A DNA stretch of 64,000 nt, from the NCBI RefSeq assembly GCF_027244095.1, contig NC_069662.1, positions 9,574,501-9,638,500 on the forward strand, written 5' to 3'. Source of the DNA: Hemicordylus capensis. Its lineage: Eukaryota > Chordata > Lepidosauria > Squamata > Cordylidae. The notes beneath the pieces are model-generated. The model made no database searches and was not told where the DNA came from. It saw only the letters and a program-made list of their open reading frames with translations. Made by a program: the position numbers and the translations under genes. This document shows, piece after piece, positions 21,090 through 33,086 of the stretch (its first letter is position 1; the number at the start of each line of letters is the position of its first letter).

Positions 21090-21460
21090 GCTGCCCATAA
21101 GAACTTCCAGGAGGTACATGGTTCTCACCAGCAAACTGGCCTAGGGAGCCCGCCTCATAAATGAGGTCACAGGAATGTCTGCTCTCTTAACCTCGTTTAC
21201 CTGACCGTGTGTCAGCGCCTGCTGCTTTCCGCTGGTGCTGAAGCACTGTCGAGCACCCACCCATTCCTGGGGGGGGGGGGGATCTCCACAATGCACTGCT
21301 CGCTTGCATGGTGCATTGAAGGATCTCCGGGGGCCAGGACATGTCATCCCGGCCTCCAGAGCTCAGTGATGCAGGCACGCAGCGTTGCTTGTCTGGGAGC
21401 ACGCTGCATGCATTTCGTGCTCCCAACAGAAACACTTGGTCGTCTGGGAGAGAGGGAAAT
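21090..21460. other. No recognised gene
   Basis: Contains a G-run near 21271-21281 and faint similarity to 9400-9560 around GGTGCATTGAAGG and GGCCTCCAGAG. I see no exon. Confidence 0.4.
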
Positions 21461-21768
21461 TAGGAACATAGAAAGCTGCCATATACGGAGTCAGACCATT
21501 GGTCTATCTAGCTCAGTATTGTCTTCACAGACTGGCAGCAGCTTCTCCAGGGTTGCAGGCAGGAATCTCTCTCAGCCCTATCTTGGAGATGCTGCCAGGG
21601 AGGGAACTTGGAACCTAGATGCTCTTCCCAGAGTGGCTCCATCCCCTGAGGGGAATATCTTACAGTGCTCACACTTCTAGTCTCCCATTCATATGCAACC
21701 AGGGCAGACCCTGCTTAGCTAAGGGGACAAGTCACGCTTGCTACCACAAGACCAGCTCTCCTCTCCCA
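21461..21768 (-). mobile_element. 5S-rRNA-headed SINE
   Basis: Antisense and nearly full length: AACATAGAAAGCTGCCATAT, CAGACTGGCAGCAGCTTCTC and CTTAGCTAAGGGGACAAGTC. Confidence 0.85.
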
Positions 21769-22120
21769 AGCCTTCCACCACCACCCCACAGTAGTGTGAA
21801 CAACCTCTAGGTTACGAGTTAAATGGGTGATTATACCAGCAACAGCCTTGGTCAACATTGCTCAAGAGGTCCATTGTGCTCTGCTGTGCATTACTCAAGT
21901 CAACAGCATTCCCTCGAGGCAAACCAGCCAGGCAGAAAGGTGTAACGATGCCTGAGGTGTGGCTGCCCTTGTGGGCAGCTTTAATGTTCCAACAAAAATA
22001 TGATGCTTGGTTGTGAAGGCAGGCCATACCGCAGCTAGACAGGACACACCTGAAGGAACCAGGAGCCCTGGGAGGTACAGGAGACCGGCTAGCCGGGGCT
22101 TGACGCTTGGGGTTTGAGTT

Positions 22121-22221
22121 ATGCTCTTCAACATACGGCTTAGGAAATCACACCTGCTGCTGTGGGTCATGGTGTGCTTCCTCGTCAGCCTCACACTTTC
22201 ACTGCTGCAGCGGACAAACAG
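22121..22221 (+). CDS. ST8SIA-like copy 2, exon 1 (start, membrane anchor)
   Basis: Encodes [15 protein letters not shown] plus a hydrophobic anchor ending LLQRTN. The donor is GTAAGG. Most differences from copy 1 lie inside the anchor. Confidence 0.87.
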
Positions 22222-25200
22222 GTAAGGACCTCTTGGGCGGGGGGACGTGTTTGGGCGTCTCTTCCATGAGGCGAGGTGAGGCAGTCACCTCAGGCAGCAG
22301 ATGATGGGATGGCTGGGAAGGCAACAAGATGCCCCTCACTGCTGCCCTCCGAGCAGCTCTTCAGAACCCATCTGGCCCTTGCAAGCCTGGGGAGGAGTGC
22401 CTCTCCCCACACCCCTTGCAAAGCCCACAAGAAGCACCAGGAGAGAAGAGGAGGTTGCTGGCAACCTTCCCTCCTGCCTATCCTCTGTGCCACTTTCAAA
22501 GCTTGCCAAGACGACATGGGACCTTCCTTGCCTCAGGTGCTGCAGTACCTTGGGCCTCTCCTGGTGCGTGTGGCCTCACAAACACCAGGGTTTGTGTGTG
22601 TCTGCATCTGTGTCAGTGTCTTCGGAGTGTCATGGCCATGGGGCCCCCCTGTGTGAACAGGAACCTAAACAGGTTGCACGCTGTATCAGAAGCTGTTACA
22701 AGAACAGACCTTTAACTGGAAATGCTGACAGGTGGAGTTGGGATCTTCTGCATGCCAAACATTTTGTCCCTCCTGGGTCTAAAGCAGAGGTTTAGGAACA
22801 TAGGAAGCTGCCATAGACTGAGTCAGACCATTGGTCCATCTAGCTCCGAATTGTCTACACCAGGGATTCTCAATGTTGGGTCCCCAGAGGTTATTGGACC
22901 AACTCCCATAATCCCCAGCCCCAATGGCCTTTGGCTGGGGATTATGGGAGTTGAAGTCCAATAACCTCTGGGGACCCAACGTTGAGAATCCCTAGTCTAC
23001 ACAGACTGGCAGCGGCTTCTCCAAGGTTGCAGGCAGGAATCTCTCTCAGCCCTCTCTTGGAGATGCTGCCAGGGAGGGAACTTGGAACCTAGATGCTCTT
23101 CCCCGAGCGGCTCCATCCCCTGAGGGGAATATCTCTCAGTGCTTCCACTTCTAGTCTCCCTTTCATATGCAACCAGGGTGGACTCTGCTTAGCTAAGGGG
23201 ACAAGTCATGCTTGCTACCACGAGACCAGCTCTGCTCTCCTCTCAGCAAGGCTTTCCCCCAACCTTGCTGTCTGTGATTCTTTAACTGGAGAAGCCAGGG
23301 ACTGACATATATATGGCTGCCCTACAGAACAAATGCTTCCCCATAATAATTGCCCTGTTGGCTCAGACCAGAAGTTCAACTGGTCCAGCATGATCCTGTA
23401 TTCCACCCTGGTCAACTGGATGCCTCTGAGAGACCTGCAAGTGAGGTGTGAGGGAAGCAGCCCTCTCCTGCTGTTGCTCCCCACCAATATTGGAATACAG
23501 TAGCATCCTGCCCCTGAACATGGAGGCTCCATTTAACTACAGTCATTTCCCTGAGCAACAAGGTCTGTGATCTAAAGCAGGGACAGCTTTAGGGGTTTGC
23601 AATCGGTGTGACCAGACACAGCAAAGTATTTTGAGAGGTCCTGTAAAGGGTCCCATGCTGTTTGGGGTGAGACACCAATACATATTTTATTTCTCACTGG
23701 GGGCAGGGATTGGAGTTTTCAGTTTTTACGCAGGGTGCCAGTTAGCTGGCCTAGAGAATGTTGTGGAAGGAAGCTGATGGAGCTGTGAAACTGAAACCAA
23801 GCAAGTCTGGTTGTGGAAATTGTCTGGAGAGGAGATCTTTTTGGGGAGCACAAGTCAGCAGCTCCTTTCCGGAGGAAAAATTGGGGTTGTCAGATATTTA
23901 TTTATTGACATCATAGATAAGGATCTTAATTTTTTTTTTTTTTTGGCTAGATGTTAGTCCACAGGCTCAGGAGGTGTCCTTCCAAAACCTTGCCGTCCCA
24001 CAGGAAAAATAACATAACGTCCTTTGATGTTTGTGGTACCATATTCACAATGCCTGAGTTTGTTGCCTCCATATGCCACATGTTCTTAGCCAATCAGGGA
24101 GCTGCCAGATGCCACATGTTCTTAGCCAATTAGGGAGCTGCCAGATGACGCATGTTCTCAGCCAATCAGGGAGCCGCCAGATGCCACATGTTCTTAACCA
24201 ATCAGGGAGCTGCCAGATGACGCATGTTCTCAGCCAATCAGGGAGCCGCCAGATGCCACATGTTCTCAGCCAATCAGGGAGCCGCCAGATGCCACATGTT
24301 CTTAGCCAATTAGGGAGCCGCCAGATGCCACATGTTCTCAGCCAACCAGGGAGCCGCCAGATGCCACATGTTCTTAACCAATCAGGGAGCCGCCAGATGA
24401 TGCATGTTCTCAGCCAATCAGGGAGCCGCCAGATGCCACGTTCTCAGCCAATCAGGGAGCCGCCAGATGCCACATGTTCTTAACCAATCAGGGAGCCGCC
24501 AGATGCCGCATGTTCTTAGCCAATCAGGGAAAAACTGGATGTGACGTTTGTGTAAAGCTTCCCTATGCCAAATCCAACCCTTTAAAGCCCAGTCCAGTTT
24601 AATATGACTGGCAACAACAACCCTGGGTTTCAGGCAGAATATTTCCAAGCAATTCATGAAGTAGAGGTGTGAGAGGCTGAGCTTAAGATCTTTTGCATGC
24701 AAAGCATTTGCTCTGGCACAGAACCCCTGAGAGAGAGCGCCATTGCCAGTCAAATTAGTCAATACCAAGCTAGACAGACCAAGGTCTGACTTGGGACAAG
24801 TTTTCATATGTTCCAAAAGGTGCCCAACACCCAATCTGGTGACGGCAGCTCAGTAAACAAGATGCCTGGCCAGGCAATTCAGGTAGCAAAGATGGAGACT
24901 GCAGAGATCCTCACAAAACACAATTCAGCAACAGGTAGATTTTTGTTTTTTACCCGCAGAGGGAAACTGTGGGCTACAGATGGCCCCAAGAATCCTCTTT
25001 CTGAAATGGTGCTTTCTGCTCTTTCTGCTACTTAAACAAAAGCACACAGAAGCCTGGGGGTGGTGGGGCTTTCAGTGGAGGGTCCAATGCCTGGGAGCTC
25101 TAGAATTAACCCCTTTCCTTCCTGTGACATTTCCACCCCCAGAGCCCAGGCTGCGTTACAAGCGTTAGCAAAATGCCAAGAACTGCAACGATTCCTTCAA

Positions 25201-26932
25201 ACAAAGAATGCGCTGGAAGGGTGAGTATGACTGCTTAGCAAAGTTGTATTTCCTGAAGCTGCACTGGGAGATATCAAGAATTACAGAATTGGGGACTGTT
25301 AAGAGTTGGAAGGGATGGTGGGACCTTGGAGGTCGTCTAGTCCACCTCACTGCTCAGTGGAGGAAACTGTTACATCAGAGAGAGAGAGGGGGGGACTTGC
25401 TACTGTCTATCTGTCTATCTGTCTGTCTATCTATCTACCAACCATATTTTTATACCTCCTGATATGTAAATCTCTAGGCAGTGTACAAATCCCAAGATAA
25501 AAAGCACAGGTTAAAATACACAACACACTATAAAAACAATATAAAACAAATTCTTAAAATTCTTAAAATTCTAATTAAAAGCTTGTGAGAACAGGGAAGT
25601 CTTGAGGGTCTTCCTGAAAACAAACCGAGAAGGAGATGCTCTAATTTCAGCAGGGAGCATATTCCAAAGCCCTGGGGCAGCCACAGAGATAGCCCGGTCC
25701 TGAGTCGCCACCAGATGAGTTGGTAGCAACCGCAACCAGACCTCTCCAGAAGATCGCAAAAGGCGGGTGGGTGCATGACAGAGGCGGCGCTCTCTTAAAT
25801 AGCAACCAGTGCAGTTCTTTCAAAACTGGTGTTATATGGTCCCTTCGTGTTGTCCCAGAGACCAATCTGGCTTCCTCATTCTGTACCAATTGTAGTTTCC
25901 AGACTACGTACAAAGGCAGCCCCATGTAGAGCACATTGTAGTAGTCAAGCCTGGCAGTTACTATCATGGCTTCCTGTCTCACAACCACTCCCAGCCTCTA
26001 AAGCTTTCTTCCTTATGCTTCCTGTTGTTTACAAAGCATTTCCTGTTCCTAAGCCTTGTAGTAAAGTTTCCTTTTGCTCTTGGCACAGCACACACAGAGA
26101 GAAGCTGCACTGTAATGTGAGCATGATATGGATGGTACCTTTCTCCTGAGCAGTTGGAATGTTCGTGAGCATTCCATATCCTCACAATAAGAGTACGAAA
26201 AGGCAAGAAAATAAACTATAAAACATAAACATTTAAAAGGGGACCTAATATGCATACATAAGCCCCCTAATGGAGCAGCAGGGAAGTAACTTGCCTAGGG
26301 AGCAAGAGATTGCCAGTTTGAATCCCTACTGGTATGTTTCTCACACTATGAGAAACACCCATATTGGGCAGCAGAGATATAGGAAGATGCTGGAAGACAT
26401 CCTCTCATACTGCGCGGAAGGCAGCAATGGTCAACCACTCCTGTATTCTGCCAAAGACAACCACAGGGCTCTGTGGTCACCAGGAGTCAACACCGACTCG
26501 ATGGCACAACTTTACTTTAATATGCATACATAGATGTACACAGACATATTTAGCCATGGCTGTACATAACAATGTACGGCCGCATTCACACATTAGCATG
26601 AAACTGGGGGTGACAGGGCCCCAGGTTTCAATTTCTGTATGTCTGAATGCGGGCAACTGCAGTTTGAACTGAAAATGAACCCATGGTTTCTCTCTCCAGA
26701 CTCTGATTTGTACCTTCAGTTTGTAGTGAGTTCCGTTGCCTGTACCTCCAGTTTCGCGGTGTGTCTGAACGCAGCACTGCAGTCTTGTTGTCCTGCAACT
26801 GGAGTTGAGGGAGGATGCTCCTCCCTTGCTCCAGCTGCTATTGGCTGACAGGGCTGTCCTTCAATCAAGAAGGAAGCCTAGTCAGCTAGTTCCCCCACCT
26901 CTCTGCAGTCTCGCTGACTGCAGAGAGGGAGT

Positions 26933-26983
<51 letters not shown>

Positions 26984-29900
26984 CATTCAATTTCTAATCC
27001 ACCCTGCCAAAAATGCCTCAGGGCAGTTTACACAGAGAAATAATAAACAAATAAGATGGCTCCCTGTCCCCAAAGGGCTCACAATCTAAAAGAAACATAA
27101 GATAGACACCAGCAACAGTCACTGGAGGTATTGTGCTGGGGGTGGATAGGGCCAGTTACTCTCCCCCTGCTAAATAAAGAGAATCACCATGTTAAAAGGT
27201 GCTTCTTCATGACATCAGAATTCAGATGGGGAAGCATAGGGAGGGAGGAGAGGAACCACAGCTCCATTGGAACAGCAGTTCTGCATTACGTGCGAATGCG
27301 GTCCATATAACAATGCAACCAACCCATGCAGTAAGGCCCAGAAATTCCTTACCAATGTGTAAAACCATACCTTTAAACTAGAGCCTAGTGAGGTTGAAGG
27401 TAGCTCTCCCTCGCCTTGCGTTCATGGCCCCGCTCCTGCGCTGTGTTGAAGACACGCTATTTATCTTCTGTAAGTAATTGTACAGGAAGCAACTTTAAAT
27501 GTAGGCTAAGAAAACAATAAGCTGTTGGGATGCCATGTTACCTGGTTGCTTGGCTGGCCCTGTGGAGTCTGGAGAAGGGCGTGGCATCCCTCCTTTGGGG
27601 CTTTCGTTCCCTTCAGGGGGCAACAGGGATGAAAAGAATCCAGGCTGGATGGATCACGGTGGGGTTGAGAGGGCAAGGAAGAGAGGTAGGTTGGGTGGGG
27701 CAGGGAGCAAGGTCAGGAAGGGGGCGGGGCTGGAAGTAGGCTTGAAGCCCTCTCAGCTCTGCACTGGGGTATTTAAAGACAAGGCAGCTGATGAGGAGGA
27801 GCTGCTTGTGAGTATGGGAGCTGGGAGTTCTCCAGGAGAGGGAACTGGCTGAATGCAGCAAGCCAGGAGGAACACTCAGGCGACAGAGTAGCCTCCTCAC
27901 CTGGCTGTCCCTGAGGCTGACCTTTTTTATGTGCCTACCCAGTCATTCTGGAGATCAAGAAGGGCCAGGAGCCCACCTTCTCCCCTGGGAGTCTGACACT
28001 AACTAACAGTCTCTTATGCAGAGCAAGGGAGAACCTCTCACTTGGAATTCAAGGCAGCAAGTGAGGAGCAAACAAGGTGTGACTCCACTCCCAAGCCAAT
28101 ACATAGCTACATTTAAATATCGACAAGCATGTCCCATATAAAGAATTGAGACAATGTATATTGAAACATCCCAACACGGACTGACCCACCGCGGCCTTTC
28201 TGGGCAGTGCCTGTCTGTTGGGGCTGTGCTACATGTGAAAACAGGCTTGCCTCAAAGGGACCACCACCTGTTCTTGGTGGGATGCAGCAGCAAATTCTCA
28301 CAAATTCCATGCAATCATAGCAAGAAGGTTCACTCCCACAGGATAAATACAAGAGGACCCTTCTGTTATGTTTCATGGGTCATCCCATGAAACTGAAGGC
28401 AAGGAAATTTAGGACTGACAAAAGGAATGAGGGCTGTGCACAGAACCGGTTCGGCGCTCCTTTTCTGGAGCGCTGAACTGGTTCAAAATGCCAGCATTCG
28501 AGCCAGTTTGAAGGTGGGGGTGGGGGTGGAGGTGGTTGCTTTAAGGTGTGGGGAGGGTGTCCTTAGCTCTCCCGCTGTGTTTCCCCCACCAGTGCTGCTG
28601 CCAAAACCACTGAAGTACCTCCTTGCTGGCCCGGTCAGTGTAATACTTTTGGTATTACGCTGACCAGGCCATCAAGAAGGTACTCAGCCATCCCCCGTCA
28701 GTGGTTTTGGCAGCAGTGCTGGTGGGGGAAACACAGCGGGGGAGGTAAGGACACCTTCCCCGTGCCTTAAAGCAACCACCCACCACCTCCTGGAAATGCA
28801 CATCCCCAAAAGGAAGTATTTTTCCAAATAGCACGTAATTAATCTATGGAATTCTCTGCCATGGTGTGGCCACTAGCTTGGATGGCTTTAAAAGGGGCTT
28901 AGACAAATCCATGGAGGGCAGGTCTATCAATGGCTACTAGTCTGGTGGCTGTGGGCCACCTCCAACCTCAGAGGCATGATCCCTCTCAATACCAGTTGCA
29001 GGGGAGCAACAGCAAGAGAGAGGGCATGCCCTCAGCTTTTGCCTGCGGGCTTCTCAGAGGCATCTGGTGGGCCACTGTGTGAAACAGGATGCTGGACTAG
29101 ATGGGCTTCCTTGAGCCTGATCCAGCTGGGCTGTTCTTATCTTCTTATGTTCCATGCTTTGAACAGCCCCAAGTCAGCAAACAACCAGAAGTCGGGAAAG
29201 GAGACTCTCCAGGCAGAAGACAGGAGGATCTTGGAACATCTGCAGCTTATGCAGGGATGCCCTTGGGAGCCTAATCCCACAGCTGTGGAACACTACAGGT
29301 AGTGCTATTCACCTCCCTTATCAGGGTGAAATCTGCAAAAGTGGGCTGTGACTCGGGGAACTTATCAAACCAATCAATCATTGACTTACATTATATTGCT
29401 CAATATTTATATATGGCCTTCAACCATAGTGGTTTTTGAAGCAGTTCATGATAATAAACACAAATTATAGGTGGCTGATATTGCCCCAACAGTGACAGAT
29501 TCCAGGAAGTGTATCTGAGTTCTTGAGAAGGTATTTTCTGACTAGGGCTATCCTGTTGGTCTTAAGCGCTCTGTCATCAGACTTGAATTTGAAACACGCT
29601 TTCGGAGGATGTAGCTATAAAGTCCTGCAGAAGTGGCCATGGTGTGTGGGGAGGAAGAGATACAAAGCTCCTCCGTGGAGTTACTGGGGCATTGGACACC
29701 CTGAGTGTGTCCACATCATCATCATCATCATCATCATTAGCTATCCCACTCTTCCTTCAGGAATCTCAGGGGTACAAAATCCGCTCCTCCCCCTTTTATC
29801 CTCACAACAACTCTGCGAGGCAGGTTATGCTGAGAGATAGTGACAGCCCCAGATTGCTTAGTGAACTTCATGGCTGAATGGGGATTTGAACCTGGGTCTC

Positions 29901-31662
29901 CCCACTCTAAATCAGACACTCACTAGGGAAGCACACGGAATGGATTTTGTATTTTGTTTCGAGCTCAAAATGAAATGCAAAATGCTCAAAATGTTTCATC
30001 CAAACACTTGAAACAGTTGACATGTTTTGAGTCCATTTTGTGTGTTTCGAGAGTTTCAGCCATTGGGAACAATGGAGAAATCGAAACACCCATGGGTTCC
30101 CCATGGGTAGCTCCTAGGGACACCAAAGCAGGTTGGGTGGTAGGGCATGATGGGTACCACCTACTACCCAACCCACAAAAAAATTGGTAAGTGGGCAATT
30201 TTTTTAACCTTTTCCCCAAACCACCATAGGATCCTATAGGGAAAATTGCCACCAATGTAAAAGCACATGCATTTAAAAATACCCTCTTAACTGGCCCTCT
30301 GTCTCTCTCCACTAGGCTAGCAGGCCGAGGCCACACCACCATTCTCCTCTCCTCTCTGCTGCAGTTTCTGTCTTTCCTCTCCTGATGTATCATTCCTTTT
30401 CAAGAGGTGCTGTCACACTGTAAGGGCTCCCTGCCTCCCAGGCCATTCAATACATTTGAAACTCCCTCCTTTGTCTCTCCCTACCTTCCCTCAGCCAATG
30501 GGGGCACAGTTGCCCATGTCAACACTTGGTTTGAATCATAACAAGCCAACTAAGAAGCAAGGAGATGGCAAGCCTATCAGAAGCCAGTGCCAGAAAACCA
30601 ATCAGCATGGGGAAAACAGCCCTCAAAAATGGTGCTTGAAACACTCGAAATGATTCAAGTTCGAAATGGGGTTGTTTTGTTTCAAGCTCGAAACAGGCCC
30701 TTTATTTTAAGGGCATTTCATTTCAGGCTCTAAACACTCAAAACGGCCCATTTCGAGGTCAAATCGGCCCATTTCGAGCTCGAATCATTTTGCACATCCC
30801 TAACTCTAACCACTACATTTGTTCTTTATATCATAGCTTTCTCAAAGTCCATAAACTCCATCATTCAAAGACTCCTCCAGCCAGGTCAGCACAGTACCTG
30901 GGTTTGGTTTTATTCCATTGCATTAGCTTACAAGCTGAATAATGCTCCTCCTTCTCTAGGTGCCTTAATCCAGCCCTTCTTCTTTTGCAGGACAAAACTG
31001 GAGCAATGCTGCAATGCTTCCTTCTGGCTACTAGTAACCAAGGAAAACACCCCAGTAGGATCGCACCTCATCTCCAATGTGAACAAAAACTGGAAACAGT
31101 CAGTGAAAGCTGAGCTGGTGGATCTCCTGCCAGAAGTGGGTGGGAAAGTGTCTCCCCGTTTTTGCTTGTTGATTCTTTGCCAAGTCTTATTTTTGCTGGA
31201 GAGGGATGGAACTAGACAGCAAAGCAGCAAGAGGTGGGGTAAGAGCTAAGACGCAGTATGTAGCACACCTGCTGTGCATGCAGAAGGTCTTGGATTCAAT
31301 CCCTAGACAACAGGGCAGTTCACGTGGTCAGTAACTGGAGAGGAGAAGCCTGCTACCCAGTTTTGGGAGTTGTGTGCACCCAGCAGCTGAAAGAGGGATG
31401 AGGAAAAGCCCTCCATCATAGGCACAGCCTCATAGGCAATCATAGGCACAGCCTCCAACCTTGCTCAACCTCCTCCTACCTTGCTTGTAGAATTCTCACA
31501 ACGGCCAATCCAGAGCAAGCACAACTCCCAAATTAGGGGAGGAGGCTCCTCCTCCTATTCCTAGTCATGAGAACAAGGTGAGTATAGACAGATAGATTAA
31601 ACTGCACAGTAATTGAAATGGAGTCTGCATTGTTAGCAGGAAGGTTTATCTATGTATTCAAT

Positions 31663-31698
<36 letters not shown>

Positions 31699-31950
31699 CA
31701 GTGTCAGACAGGTGTGATTGACTGGTTTGTTTTATCCAGACATTGAGTTCTTCCCAAGGACCTGGGATGGCTGAGTTTTATTGTCAATGTTGTTGCTGTT
31801 GTTATAGATATCGTCGCAGAATATAGGCTGTTCCCAGTAAAGTTGCCTTTTGTAACTGGCTGATGGTGATTTCTGTGGCCCCTATGGTGTTGAGGTGCTC
31901 TTCAAGGTCTTTTGGAACTGCACCCAGGGCGCCAATTACCACTGGGATTA

Positions 31951-32005
<55 letters not shown>

Positions 32006-33046
32006 TCGATTTCTATACTGCCCTTGTAAAAATGGCTCAGGGCGGGTTACTCAGAGAAATAATAAATATATAAGATGGCTCCCTGTCCCCAAAGGGCTCT
32101 CAATCTAAAAAGAAACATGAGATAGACACCAGCAACAGCCACTGGAGGTCCTGTGCTGGGGGGTGGATAGGGCTAGTTACTCTCCCCCCTGCTCAATAAA
32201 GAGAATCGCCACATTAAAAGGTGCCTCTTTGCCAAGTTTGCAGGGGTACATTATAACAATGACAACCACCACAGATATTTATATACTGCTTTTAACACAA
32301 GTGCCCAAAGCGGTTTACACAGAGACCTAATAAATAAATGAAATGGATCCCTGTCCCCAAAGCTGCCACCACCATGGAGATAGGGAAGGCCTGCTCAACT
32401 CACCCCCACACACCCCAGACCCCAGCCACGCATATGGTGCGGCTAGAATGCTTGGAGTTTTCGGTGCCGTGGTTTGGCACTGCAGAGTAGCGTCGGGGTG
32501 TGGTGTGGGAGGAGGCCCCCCTGGGATTTTGGAGCCCCCCTCGGACCTTGGAGGTGATGTGGTTAAAAAAACCAGGTTAACTTATTTTAAATTTTTAAAC
32601 TTTTAATTTTAACTCACAGTGATGGTGGTGCTCTGAAACCCTTCAAGTCCGGGCACCAAAATTACCTAGTAGGTGTGCCCCTGGAGGTAGGAAGGAAAAC
32701 CCTTGTACTCAGATCAAGCTGCCCACCTCCAATTTTGTTTTTAACTCACAGACTATCAGAAAACGGAAGCTCGCACAGCTCCTGAACTTGGATCGGACTC
32801 TTCTCCTACCCAAGTTCTGATTGTGTGAACTGCCCTAATGTATAATATTTTTTTGCATGTAACAATAAAAATGAAATGCCAATATTTCTTTTGTAACAAT
32901 AAAAATGAAATGCCAATATTTCTTTTGTAACAATAAAAATGAAATGCCAATATTTCTTTTGTAACAATAAAAATGAAATGTCAATATTTCTTTTGTAACA
33001 ATAAAAATGAAATGTCAATATTCTAGTGTTATGTTTATGCGCTCTC

Positions 33047-33086
<40 letters not shown>

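Noticed and set aside
24073-24483. 136-codon open frame with 12-residue repeats
   Set aside because: It is the 36-bp minisatellite read in one frame; the unit length is a multiple of three, so it stays open by construction.
24075-24540. CRISPR-like array
   Set aside because: Units are contiguous with no unique spacers, and the host is a vertebrate.
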